From Spirosoma endophyticum (GTDB lineage: Bacteria; Bacteroidota; Bacteroidia; Cytophagales; Spirosomataceae), in the NCBI RefSeq assembly GCF_900112365.1, contig NZ_FOLQ01000001.1, positions 248,001-312,000 of the forward strand: a stretch of DNA of 64,000 nt, read 5' to 3'. The notes under the pieces are model-generated. The model worked only from the letters and a program-made list of their open reading frames with translations, was not told the origin of the DNA and ran no database searches. Positions within the stretch are counted from its first letter, which is position 1. Every line of letters begins with the position of its first letter. Below are positions 46,085-54,780 of the stretch, in pieces. The translations under genes were made by a program, and so were the position numbers.

Positions 46085-46885
46085 TTAAAAATTCGGTTTC
46101 AAGAGGTACTTGTTATAAAACTCATCGATGACTTTGACCGCTTCCGTTGGCGTATCAACAATACTGATGAGTTTCATATCTTCGGCATTGATATTATGTT
46201 CCTGGCCCAACATTACGTTTGTAATCCAGTCAATCAGGCCGCTCCAGTAGGATCTGCCGACGAGCACAATGGGAAATCGGGCAATTTTGCGCGTCTGAAT
46301 CAGGGTCATCGCTTCGAATAGTTCATCGAGCGTTCCCATACCGCCGGGCATCACCACAAAACCCTGGGCATATTTAACGAACATCACTTTTCGGACGAAA
46401 AAGAAGTCGAAGTTGATATTCTTGTCGGGGTCAATGTAAATATTGCTATGCTGTTCGAATGGTAATTGAATATTTAATCCCACCGATTTACCACCCTGTT
46501 CAAAAGCCCCCTTGTTCCCGGCTTCCATAATACCCGGGCCACCACCCGTAATGACGCCGTAGCCATGCCGTACTAATTTGGCGGCAATCTCTTCGGTCAT
46601 TTTATAGTATGGATTGTCGGGCTTGGTGCGGGCCGATCCAAAAATCGAGACACAGGGACCTATTTTAGCTAATTTATCAAAGCCTTCAACAAACTCAGCC
46701 ATGACCTTAAAAATGACCCACGAATCGGCCGTTTTTATTTCATTCCAGTCATGATCCTGAAAAGCTTCTTTAATACGTTGTTCGTCGGGTGTCAGCAGTA
46801 ATTCATCACGCTTTGGTAAATCGTGGGCAATCCGTTCGGTGCTCTGCGTTTCAGAGCGATGAACATTTTCTTTTGTTTCGTCCAT
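46085..46885 (-). CDS. LOG-family (TIGR00730) Rossmann-fold protein
   Basis: 266 residues from the ATG at 46885; the longer frame starts 13 residues earlier. The nucleotide-binding motifs are VITGGGPGIMEAGNKGAFE and MPGGMGTLDELFEAM (PGGxGTxxE), the signature of LOG-type nucleoside-5'-monophosphate phosphoribohydrolases, which release a free base such as adenine or cytokinin from AMP-like substrates. The first 80 residues form a charged N-terminal extension. Cytoplasmic. Confidence 0.9.
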   Translation of the reverse strand: MDETKENVHRSETQSTERIAHDLPKRDELLLTPDEQRIKEAFQDHDWNEIKTADSWVIFKVMAEFVEGFDKLAKIGPCVSIFGSARTKPDNPYYKMTEEIAAKLVRHGYGVITGGGPGIMEAGNKGAFEQGGKSVGLNIQLPFEQHSNIYIDPDKNINFDFFFVRKVMFVKYAQGFVVMPGGMGTLDELFEAMTLIQTRKIARFPIVLVGRSYWSGLIDWITNVMLGQEHNINAEDMKLISIVDTPTEAVKVIDEFYNKYLLKPNF

Positions 46886-47117
46886 GTATGTAATTAAAAA
46901 GGCTGTGGGTGCTAACGTACTCACTTATTCGAATAAAACGTCCATCCTAATCAAAAATGAGTTGCCAGCCATGCCAACCGGGATTTTCCTTAGGGGGAAT
47001 CGAATAACGAATTATTCCCTGAAAATGTTTCTTTACCTCCCTTTCATCACCAGCCTATTCTCTTTACCTTACAAATACACTGTGTTTGGCCGAATTAACG
47101 GGAGGTTCATCAAGATA

Positions 47118-47176
47118 CAAATAGCCTAAAAGGCGCCGATTAAATTATTGTTAATCGGCGCCTTTTAGGCTATTTG
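47118..47176. terminator. Hairpin downstream of the gluconate dehydrogenase pair
   Basis: A stem of about 25 bp (CAAATAGCCTAAAAGGCGCC and inverse, with GGCGCC at the base of the inner stem) around an AT loop. It begins 28 bases after the stop of the minus-strand gene at 47204. No gene lies in 46886-47117. Confidence 0.75.
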
Positions 47177-47203
47177 TCTTCTTATCCGGTTAGAAATTGA
47201 GCG

Positions 47204-47833
47204 CTATTTTTTCTCCTCGTCGTAACTTAAGTTATACTGTTTCAACACATCGGCGGGTACACCTTCCCAGTTGTTCGGGACATTACCCACGTAGCCCAGA
47301 TCGTCAATTCCCATTTTGCTGGTGTAAAATCCACCTAAAACGAAATTGCGCATCCGGGTAAAAAACGCTACGCCCTGCGTCATATCGGGAGTAGCTTTCC
47401 CGGGATAAGCGATCTGCTCAACCATGTCGATCTGCTGTGCTTTCGTACATTTTGCAAAGGGGGCACCGTAACGATTGACACACTTGGTATTGAGCCAGCG
47501 AAGTCCTCCGCGCATAGGGGTCTGATTGGCTGGTTGATCGACCATCATAAAGTCAATGAAGGCCGGTACGCCCGCCTGCGACGCACTGCCCGATTTGGCA
47601 TCAGCCGGAATAATGATATCGCTCAGGATCGTGACCGTTTGCAACTCAGCGGGTGTAAAGAATTTCTCGCCATGCAATTTGGTGTCGCGCTCAGCCTCAA
47701 ATTTCTGGCGTCCGGCCAAGAGTTTGGGCGGGACGACTTTGGGCTTTGGTTCTGGAACGGCTTCCTCAACTGGCCCAACGGCTAATCCGAATGAACTGAA
47801 CGATAGGGCTTTAAGGGTATCTCTTCGTTTCAT
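47204..47833 (-). CDS. Gluconate 2-dehydrogenase subunit 3 family protein
   Basis: 209 residues. The N terminus MKRRDTLKALSFSSFGLAVG has a twin-arginine-like signal. The domain contains FFTPAELQTVTILSDIIIPAD and GLRWLNTKCVNRYGAPF, typical of the small subunit that accompanies GMC-type sugar acid dehydrogenases and helps export or cofactor insertion. It is downstream of the GMC gene on the same strand (95-base gap), so the two should form one membrane-linked dehydrogenase. Confidence 0.9.
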   Translation of the reverse strand: MKRRDTLKALSFSSFGLAVGPVEEAVPEPKPKVVPPKLLAGRQKFEAERDTKLHGEKFFTPAELQTVTILSDIIIPADAKSGSASQAGVPAFIDFMMVDQPANQTPMRGGLRWLNTKCVNRYGAPFAKCTKAQQIDMVEQIAYPGKATPDMTQGVAFFTRMRNFVLGGFYTSKMGIDDLGYVGNVPNNWEGVPADVLKQYNLSYDEEKK

Positions 47834-47841
47834 AAGTTTTA

Positions 47842-47876
47842 GGTTTACGGTTTATGGTCTTCGGTTTACGGTAGGC
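47842..47876. repeat. GGTTTAC heptamer array
   Basis: Five 7-base units between the GMC gene and its small-subunit gene: GGTTTAC, GGTTTAT, GGTCTTC, GGTTTAC, GGTAGGC. No function can be assigned. It lies in the shared transcript. Confidence 0.65.
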
Positions 47877-47928
47877 TGGCGCATGGTTACTTTAACGACG
47901 GACTGTTGTAAAGGGAAACCCATAAACT

Positions 47929-49674
47929 TTATATACTTTTTGCTTTGACCTGGTCAATGATGTACTCAGATGTGCGCATAGAGGATGCAAGGATGGTCCA
48001 TGTAACGTTTTTGTCTCCCTGCGAAACGAAGGGCGCGGCATCGACCACAAATAGGTTTTTTACGTCGTGGGCCTGCTGAAATTTGTTCAGGGCCGATTTA
48101 TTTGGGTCGTTGCCCATACGAACCGCACCCACTTCGTGAATGATACGTCCTGGAGGGGCTAACCCATAGTTCTGTTCGGGCCCGGGTTTATTGCCCATCG
48201 GAATGCCACCCATCGCATGAATGATCTCCTCAAACGTATCCTGCATGTGCTTGGCCTGTTTAATTTCGGCGTCAGCCCACTTATAGTGGAAGCGTAGTGT
48301 CGGAATCCCGTATTTATCAACCGAATTCGGGTCAATTTCGCAGTAGTTGCTTTCTAATGGTACCGGCTCTCCCCTACCCGACATCCCGATATATGCCCCG
48401 TAGAATCGGCGAACGTCGTCTTTCAGGCCTGCGCCGTAGCCGCCAGCGGGTTTCATCTTGCCATCCCGACCGGGTATTTTACCGTTCAGGGCTTCGATGC
48501 CTCCTCCGAAACCGTAGCCCGGCATCCCCATACCGCCACCGTATTCGATATGATAGCCGCGTGGAAAATCCAGTTTTTTGTTATCGAGCCACCAGGGGGT
48601 AAATACGTGCATGCCGCCCACACCATCTTCGTTGTAGCGTTTGCGGTCCATCAGTGCAGGCACAAACCCCGACCGCGACGCCCCCGTTGAATCATTCAAA
48701 TACTTACCCACGACACCGCTGGAGTTTGCCAGTCCATTCGGAAAACGCGCTGATTTGGAGTTTAATAGCAGTCGAGCGGATTCGCAGGTGCTGGCGCCGA
48801 GAATGACCGTTTTGGCTTGTACCGACACTTCCTGCATGGTAATGGTATCGACGTAGGAAACGCCGGTAGCCAGCCCCGTTTTCTGGTCGGTCAGCACTTC
48901 GCGCACCATCGCGTTGTTTTGTAGCGTCAGGTTGCCGGTTTTAAGCGCCGGGATGCACAATACCGAAGAGGAGGAGAAGTCTGCGTACGCCTGACAACCC
49001 CGATTGCATTGATGGCAGTAAAAACATTGTCCGCGCTCCTTGTTGATCGGCTGGGTCAGAATAGACAGCCGCGACGGAATGACAGGAACACCTATTCCTT
49101 TGGCCGCTTTTTTGAGCATCAATTCGTGCAATCGAGGCTTTGGCGGGGGTAAAAAAATGCCATCCGGTTCGTTTGGGAAGTTTTCAACCGAACCGAATAC
49201 ACCAATCAATTTATCAACCCGATCATAAAATGGCTTGAGATCGTCATAGCCAATCGGCCAGTCATCGCCAACTCCTGAGATAGAACCACGCCTGAAATCG
49301 TCGGGGCCAAAGCGCATCGAAATCCGGCCCCAGTGGTTAGTACGTCCGCCCAGCATTCTGGATCGAAACCAGTGAAACTCAGCGCCCGGTTTCGACGAAT
49401 AGGGTTCGCCTTCAATGTCCCAGCCACCCCATGCCGCATCAAAATCACCACCCGGCCGGGTTGTACTGGCACCGCGACGGGGGGATTCGTACGGCCATTT
49501 GAGCTGTGTAATGTATTTGGGGTCGGCGGGATCGAAATAGCCACCGGCTTCCAGCAATAGTACTTTAGCGCCAGCTTTGGTCAGCATGTAGGCAGCCATA
49601 CCGCCCCCCGCCCCCGACCCGACGATGACAGCGTCGTAAACCGTTGGGGCTTTTTTAATCTGAAAAAGGTCCAT
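47929..49674 (-). CDS. GMC-family oxidoreductase, large subunit
   Basis: 581 residues. The FAD site is YDAVIVGSGAGGGMAAYMLTKAGAKVLLLEAGG (about 14-46). GGRTNHWGRISMRFGPDDF and the C-terminal GAVRMGNDPNKSALNKFQQAHDVKNLFVVDAAPFVS match gluconate/fructose dehydrogenase-like GMC enzymes. CFYCHQCNRGCQAYADFSSSS (about 220) is the Cys cluster seen in this group, possibly for an Fe-S or metal site. Electrons probably pass to the respiratory chain through a cytochrome not found here. First gene of the pair. Confidence 0.92.
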   Translation of the reverse strand: MDLFQIKKAPTVYDAVIVGSGAGGGMAAYMLTKAGAKVLLLEAGGYFDPADPKYITQLKWPYESPRRGASTTRPGGDFDAAWGGWDIEGEPYSSKPGAEFHWFRSRMLGGRTNHWGRISMRFGPDDFRRGSISGVGDDWPIGYDDLKPFYDRVDKLIGVFGSVENFPNEPDGIFLPPPKPRLHELMLKKAAKGIGVPVIPSRLSILTQPINKERGQCFYCHQCNRGCQAYADFSSSSVLCIPALKTGNLTLQNNAMVREVLTDQKTGLATGVSYVDTITMQEVSVQAKTVILGASTCESARLLLNSKSARFPNGLANSSGVVGKYLNDSTGASRSGFVPALMDRKRYNEDGVGGMHVFTPWWLDNKKLDFPRGYHIEYGGGMGMPGYGFGGGIEALNGKIPGRDGKMKPAGGYGAGLKDDVRRFYGAYIGMSGRGEPVPLESNYCEIDPNSVDKYGIPTLRFHYKWADAEIKQAKHMQDTFEEIIHAMGGIPMGNKPGPEQNYGLAPPGRIIHEVGAVRMGNDPNKSALNKFQQAHDVKNLFVVDAAPFVSQGDKNVTWTILASSMRTSEYIIDQVKAKSI

Positions 49675-49792
49675 ATAGTTAGGTGAAAAGAAGACGTACT
49701 GAACGAGAAGGGATTACGGGTTAAAAAGTAAATCAACCCTGTCAACTACTGATACGGCCTAAACTCCCCGACTCATATGCGCAAACTATACA

Positions 49793-49830
49793 GCCTAGTC
49801 GCTATATTTGTCAAAATATAGCGACTAGGC
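49793..49830. promoter_or_regulatory. ModE-like palindrome overlapping a promoter -7 element
   Basis: 17-bp perfect arms (GCCTAGTCGCTATATTT and inverse) with a GTCA loop. Its inner 24 bases, CGCTATAT-N8-ATATAGCG, have the length and shape of the E. coli modA ModE site CGTTATAT-N8-ACATAACG. TATATTTG (49803-49810) inside it matches the TAnnTTTG -7 element, so a bound repressor would cover the modA promoter. It precedes modA by about 94 bases and also faces the GMC gene. Confidence 0.65.
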
Positions 49831-49923
49831 CGTGTTCTGCTGTTAGTATAAAAACCGCTACATGGTCGATCTGTCAGCAAAAAGCGGATAGTGACAGGGT
49901 CGGTCTCCGTTAAGTGCTTCTTT

Positions 49924-50670
49924 ATGAAAAAACTCCTCCTTCTTTTAGGCCTGTTTTTACCCATCGGTTTAAAAGCGCAAGCACTACGTATTGCTGTAGC
50001 GGCCAACGCTCAATTCGTGATGGAAGAACTCAGGAACGCTTTCCAGAAAAAAACCGGCATCACTGTCGAATCCATTGTCAACTCGTCCGGCAAGCTCACT
50101 ACGCAAATTCAGCAGGGAGCGCCCTACGATGTTTTTTTGTCGGCTGATATGGCCTACCCCACAACGTTGCATGAGCAGGGACTGACGACGGCCGCACCGG
50201 TTGTGTACGCCTATGGGTCGCTGGTTTTGTGGACGCTGGGCGAGTTTCCTTTGTCAACTGATTTAAAAGGCTTACTTAACGGGAACATTCGCCATGTCGC
50301 TATTGCCAATCCGGCCACTGCTCCGTATGGCGAAGCGGCTGTTTCGTTATTGAAATACACGAAGTTACTGGAGAAAGTCCAGCCGAAAATCGTGTACGGC
50401 GAAAGCATTGCGCAGGTGAATCAGTACGTATTAACGGGCTCAGCGGAGGTTGGTTTTACCGCCAAGTCGGTCGTGATTGATCCCAGTCTGAAAGGAAAAG
50501 GCCACTGGATCGATTTACCCGCCAAAGGCTATTCGCCAATTGCGCAGGGTGTCGTGATTCTCAAACGTACCAGCCAGTTGAAAGCGGCCGAACAGTTTAC
50601 CGCGTTTTTGGGTAGTCCGGCGGCTCGCCGTATTTTGCAGCAGTTTGGCTATCGTACCACCAAGTCCTGA
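49924..50670 (+). CDS. modA: Molybdate ABC transporter, substrate-binding protein
   Basis: 248 residues from ATG 49924 (MKKLLLLLGLFLPIGLKAQ signal peptide). The start of the mature protein, LRIAVAANAQFVMEEL, and GITVESIVNSSGKLTTQIQQGAPYDVFLSAD are the ModA hallmarks, with ligand-contact Ser/Ala residues. It binds molybdate or tungstate in the periplasm. First gene of modABC. Confidence 0.95.
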   Translation: MKKLLLLLGLFLPIGLKAQALRIAVAANAQFVMEELRNAFQKKTGITVESIVNSSGKLTTQIQQGAPYDVFLSADMAYPTTLHEQGLTTAAPVVYAYGSLVLWTLGEFPLSTDLKGLLNGNIRHVAIANPATAPYGEAAVSLLKYTKLLEKVQPKIVYGESIAQVNQYVLTGSAEVGFTAKSVVIDPSLKGKGHWIDLPAKGYSPIAQGVVILKRTSQLKAAEQFTAFLGSPAARRILQQFGYRTTKS

Positions 50671-50687
50671 TTTATACTTTTCAGCCC

Positions 50688-51353
50688 ATGCCCATCGACT
50701 GGGAACCCATTTGGTTAACCCTGCGCTTAGCCAGCATTACTACCCTGCTCCTATTAATCATTGGCTTGCCACTGGCTGGTTGGCTGGCGCTCAGTCGATT
50801 CCGGCTCAAGCCCGTAGTCGAGGCCATTATTAGCCTCCCGCTGGTATTGCCGCCTTCGGTCGTTGGGTTTTACCTGCTTCTGGCTTTCAGCCCGACGGGT
50901 GGTTTAGGGGGCTGGTTGTTACGTACGGTGAATGTGCAACTGGTCTTTTCGTTCGAGGGCTTGGTAGTGGCATCACTGCTGTATAGTCTGCCGTTCATGA
51001 TACATCCCATTCAGGCAGGACTGGAAAATTTGCCCGCTTCCTGGCGAGAAGCTTCCTACACGCTAGGTCAATCGCCTACACGAACGCTGTGGCGCGTACT
51101 ACTGCCAAATTGCAAACCAGCCCTACTAACGGGAATCGTCTTGTCGTTTGCCCATACGATTGGCGAGTTCGGCCTGGTTATGATGATTGGCGGTAATCTG
51201 CCGGGCCAGACGCGAGTTGCCTCCATCGCTATTTATGATGAAGTCGAACTCCTGCATTTTGAAACAGCCCACACCTACGCAGCGCTGCTTCTGGGACTTT
51301 CGTTCGCTATATTATTGCTGGTTTATGGCATCAACAAACGGGTGACGGTATGA
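50688..51353 (+). CDS. modB: Molybdate ABC transporter, permease
   Basis: 221 residues with five to six membrane segments. LVLPPSVVGFYLLLAFSPTGGLG and the EAA loop SWREASYTLGQSPTRTLWRVLLP match ModB. The start at 50688 is 17 bases after modA. The stop overlaps modC by four bases (ATGA). Confidence 0.94.
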   Translation: MPIDWEPIWLTLRLASITTLLLLIIGLPLAGWLALSRFRLKPVVEAIISLPLVLPPSVVGFYLLLAFSPTGGLGGWLLRTVNVQLVFSFEGLVVASLLYSLPFMIHPIQAGLENLPASWREASYTLGQSPTRTLWRVLLPNCKPALLTGIVLSFAHTIGEFGLVMMIGGNLPGQTRVASIAIYDEVELLHFETAHTYAALLLGLSFAILLLVYGINKRVTV

Positions 51354-52180
51354 TTCACATAGACATTACCATGCCTCGTTTGTTTGCTGAAGGAACCGGT
51401 GCGCTCCAGCTACAGGTAGCGTTGGCGCCCGGTAGCCTAACCGCCGTGGTTGGTCCATCGGGTTCAGGCAAGACGACTTTACTACGTGTACTGGCGGGAT
51501 TGGAAACGCCCCCTACAGGACGTATTGACAGTAACGGAACCAGTTGGTTCGATACCAGCCAACGAATTAATCTGTCACCTCAACAACGTTCGATCGGATA
51601 CGTATTCCAGGATACGGCTTTATTCCCGAACATGAGCGTTCGCGAAAATATTCAATATGCCGCGCCTTCGGGGCAACGTCAACTCGCCGACGAACTTATT
51701 GATGCAACGGGCCTTAATTCGTTTATCAACAAAAAACCAACGGTTCTTTCGGGAGGTCAGCGGCAGCGGGTGGCCCTGGCGCGTGCCTTAGTTCGGCGTC
51801 CGCAACTCTTATTGTTGGACGAACCATTTGCCGCGCTGGACCCGGCAGCGGCTCAAACGCTACGTCAGGTACTCCTGGATTTGCACCGCACCTGGGGCAC
51901 AACGACCTTATTGGTCAGCCACCACGACATCGACGTTCAGGCGTTGGCCGATCGCGTTATCCGGCTGGTGCAGGGTCAGATTCAAGCTGATTATAGGACC
52001 GAAGTCGGTAGTTCTGCTACGTTCCCAAGGGAGCGTATTCGACGTATTGACTTTGAAGAAACGCATCACCAGTGGGTTATCGAAACGGAAACGACGGAAT
52101 TGCGCTCAACGAATCCGGCCTGGGGCCAACTAAAAATTGGTGATCTGATCGAAATCTCATGGACTCCGAAAGCGCTTTAA
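51350..52180 (+). CDS. modC: Molybdate ABC transporter, ATPase
   Basis: 276 residues. Walker A GPSGSGKTT (35-43), signature LSGGQRQRVALARAL, Walker B LLLLDEPFAALD and switch His in TLLVSHHDIDVQ. It is shorter than E. coli ModC (about 350) because the C-terminal molybdate-binding MOBE-type domain is reduced to about 60 residues. It couples ATP hydrolysis to molybdate import. Confidence 0.94.
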   Translation: MIHIDITMPRLFAEGTGALQLQVALAPGSLTAVVGPSGSGKTTLLRVLAGLETPPTGRIDSNGTSWFDTSQRINLSPQQRSIGYVFQDTALFPNMSVRENIQYAAPSGQRQLADELIDATGLNSFINKKPTVLSGGQRQRVALARALVRRPQLLLLDEPFAALDPAAAQTLRQVLLDLHRTWGTTTLLVSHHDIDVQALADRVIRLVQGQIQADYRTEVGSSATFPRERIRRIDFEETHHQWVIETETTELRSTNPAWGQLKIGDLIEISWTPKAL

Positions 52181-52251
52181 GGAGGTTTTTAAAATTTACT
52201 CATCCATGAAACCACTACCTGGCTCATTGGCTACTAAGAATCAATTGGTAA

Positions 52252-52860
52252 GGCGTTATTGCTAACTATCACCAACGTTCGATGCACACAGCTATTGAAC
52301 CGTTCATTGCCAAATTAGGCGACAGGCCAATTAGTATTGTCCGCATTCAGCCGGGCCAGACGAAACAGGCCCTGGCGAGTCAGGAAACGCTGGCTCGGCA
52401 ATTAAATCCAAAATTTCCGTTCAGATACCGATTCGCCGACGAAGCTTTTCAGCAAATGTACCGCAGCGAAACCCTCGTCGGGGCGCTGGCCAATTACTTC
52501 GCATTTCTGGCCATCTTCATTTCTTGTCTGGGGCTATTCGGGCTGGCGGCTTTTATGGAGGAGCAACGTACCAAGGAAATCGGGATGCGCAAAGTACTGG
52601 GGGATTCCGTCACCAGCGTTGTTGCTTTACTTTCTCAGGACTTCCTTAAACTGGTGCTGGTCGCCATCGTTATTTCGTCGCCCATTGCCTGGTACGCCAT
52701 GAGCCAATGGTTACAGGGCTATGCTTACAGAATCAATATGGATTGGTGGGTTTTTGCCTTGGCGGGCCTACTGGCCATCGGTATTGCGCTCTTAACGATC
52801 AGTTTCCAAAGCATCAAAGCCGCGTTAATGAATCCGGTGAAGAGTTTGCGAAGTGAATAA
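52252..52860 (+). pseudogene. FtsX/MacB-type ABC permease, C-terminal fragment
   Basis: An open frame reading GVIANYHQRSMHTAIEPF and on to LMNPVKSLRSE matches only the last 200 residues of the roughly 800-residue Bacteroidota FtsX-like permeases (periplasmic MacB loop end, then three membrane helices including SCLGLFGLAAFMEEQRTKEIGMRKVLG). TAA lies just before the fragment. The rest of the gene is missing. Its last 82 bases are repeated at 63512-63593. Confidence 0.85.
52779..52860. repeat. Left direct repeat of the defence island (permease gene 3' end)
   Basis: These 82 bases recur at 63512-63593 with three mismatches, all in the first 23 bases; the last 59 are identical and both end at the TAA stop. 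The repeat flanks the island. It may be an attachment-site-like or recombination-derived boundary. Confidence 0.85.
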
Positions 52861-52877
52861 GGAGTGAACACTAATAC

Positions 52878-53537
52878 TTATAGTTTCGCTAAGTCTTCCA
52901 GCCTCGTTATCCATTCATCAAAGTGTGGACATTCGTTTCGGAGCACAGCCAGCGTTACATCTTTCAATATTAAGATTCCATCTGCGATTTTGTTGTATCC
53001 TGAACAAAGTGATAAAATACGCTTCGACGGGGCCGTATGTGGACTATCATTAATCTCTTCAGGTGTCTGGTATGTCTGTCTTATCGCAGCTAAGCTACCT
53101 GTAGGCAATTCAGGATGATCGAGTTGAAGCCAGCTCTCGGTGTGCGCTGGATCAGCAAAAAGTAACGCTTCAAACTCATGAAGTTGTAAATACGGAATGA
53201 ATCGATAGTGGTTAATACGTTCTTCAAGTGCCTGTTCGAGTTGGGCAACACGGTCGTATGGACGTAGTAATCGAGTTTCATCGAAAGCCGGGAACTGGTT
53301 ATCCAAGCCATACAGATCAATTAATGTCGTGTGCCAGGCAGTAGGATCTTCGCTAAGCCACTGTCTTATGTCGAACTCTGCCTTTCCAAAACTGGTATAA
53401 CCTCCTCGATGTCCTTTACTGGTACGTAGTCGGCGCACATCGGCATAGATGCCTAATGGAAGTAGATGTGGACGCAGAATCTGGTTAACGAATTGCTCTT
53501 CAGCATGCCCTTCGGCCGTAACATTTAGTCGAATCAT
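52878..53537 (-). CDS. DUF4276 protein, predicted TOPRIM-fold nuclease
   Basis: 219 residues from the ATG at 53537 (IRLNVTAEGHAEEQFV). This start overlaps the AAA ATPase stop by four bases. The EGHAEE motif (first acidic residue of TOPRIM) and TTLIDLYGLD (DxD-like, about residue 85) followed by YLQLHEFEALLFADP are typical of DUF4276. With the neighbouring AAA ATPase it forms a two-gene cassette. TOPRIM partners in OLD and PARIS systems cut DNA or tRNA when released by the ATPase. Confidence 0.87.
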   Translation of the reverse strand: MIRLNVTAEGHAEEQFVNQILRPHLLPLGIYADVRRLRTSKGHRGGYTSFGKAEFDIRQWLSEDPTAWHTTLIDLYGLDNQFPAFDETRLLRPYDRVAQLEQALEERINHYRFIPYLQLHEFEALLFADPAHTESWLQLDHPELPTGSLAAIRQTYQTPEEINDSPHTAPSKRILSLCSGYNKIADGILILKDVTLAVLRNECPHFDEWITRLEDLAKL

Positions 53538-54622
53538 GGAGTACCACCGATTACATTTTTCTCCCACAAATCGCCCAAGCTATACTCGGTGAGCCAGGTA
53601 GCGAGTACTTCGGACTTTAACCGTCGAAATGTGGAATGACCATCTTCACGATCAACAACAATAATATCATCGGGTGTGAACGCATTGACCAGATTAACGC
53701 TCTGGGTTGACACGATAACCTGTGCGCGCGACGCAGCTTTTTTTAGCAAACCGGCCAATAAAGCCAGTGCTGTGGGATGCAGCCCCAGCTCGGGTTCATC
53801 TAGAAGAATCAAGTTGGGGAGCTTAGGCTGTAAAAGTAATGTTGCCAGGCAAATAAAGCGCAGCGACCCATCGGACAAATCACCCGCATTGAAGCGCATA
53901 TCTGATTGATTATCCTGCCATTCTAAGAGAATCTTTTGCTCATTATAAGGATTGGGACGGAATACGAAATCCTTGAAAAAAGGCAACATCAATTGTATTG
54001 TACTAATAATACGCTCGTAATGCTTTGGCGACTTTTGCTGCATGTACCACAGAAAAGCGGCCAGATTACCAGCGTCAGCGCGTAAAAAAGAGGTGTCAGT
54101 TATATCGCTCAATTTCTTAACGGGAGCTTCAGTACTTGTATCATGAAAGTGATAGACACGCCAGTCAGCCAATACTTCCCGGATCAATCGGCTAAACCAT
54201 AAATCATTTTTTGATAGCTGCGATTCTGTAGATCCAGTAGCAATTGTATCTCCCTCATAGCCAATAGCAGGGTTCTGCACAGACGCTACTATCTCCTCGT
54301 TTTCAATAATGAGCCGATCTCCTTCTGCTGGAAGCAGTTCTATACGGTACATGTTATCACCAACAAATAATTCAATGCTAATCACGTGTGTCTCCCGACT
54401 TCCGTAATGCAGGAGTTTGTCAGCACCGCCTTTCACAGCTGTATAAACTTGTAAACGCTGGTCGATTATTTCATGAAGAAATCGAAACAGTTCAATAAAA
54501 TTTGACTTACCCGCGCCGTTCTGTCCAATCAGGATATTAAGATTTTGAATTGGCAGATCTACGCTCTTGATTGTCCGGAAGCCACTAACAAAAATTGATT
54601 GTAAGGTATGTTGCCCATCCAT
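53534..54622 (-). CDS. AAA (AAA_21/SMC-like) ATPase of a two-gene defence pair
   Basis: 362 residues from the ATG at 54622. A RecF/OLD-like ABC-type ATPase: LQSIFVSGFRTIKSVDLPIQNLNILIGQNGAGKSNFIELF gives Walker A (GQNGAGKSN, about 33-41), LSDGSLRFICLATLL is the signature motif, LILLDEPELGLHP is Walker B and QVIVSTQSVNLVNAF the H/Q-loop region. The inserted middle part (60-240) is variable. It is translationally coupled to the DUF4276 gene and lies 158 bases after pPIWI-RE on the same strand. Confidence 0.9.
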   Translation of the reverse strand: MDGQHTLQSIFVSGFRTIKSVDLPIQNLNILIGQNGAGKSNFIELFRFLHEIIDQRLQVYTAVKGGADKLLHYGSRETHVISIELFVGDNMYRIELLPAEGDRLIIENEEIVASVQNPAIGYEGDTIATGSTESQLSKNDLWFSRLIREVLADWRVYHFHDTSTEAPVKKLSDITDTSFLRADAGNLAAFLWYMQQKSPKHYERIISTIQLMLPFFKDFVFRPNPYNEQKILLEWQDNQSDMRFNAGDLSDGSLRFICLATLLLQPKLPNLILLDEPELGLHPTALALLAGLLKKAASRAQVIVSTQSVNLVNAFTPDDIIVVDREDGHSTFRRLKSEVLATWLTEYSLGDLWEKNVIGGTP

Positions 54623-54780
54623 AGCCAAAACTACAATTATTTTTCTACCCTGTTGGTATGTTTATCTTAGTAGAGTGTAATCGCTTGTTAGAACGTATTA
54701 GCATCGAAATAGCTTCCAGAGTATAACGTAGTAAAGCAGCGCTGGTGAATATGTAAATTGAATTGCCTGCTTTCGTTGGT

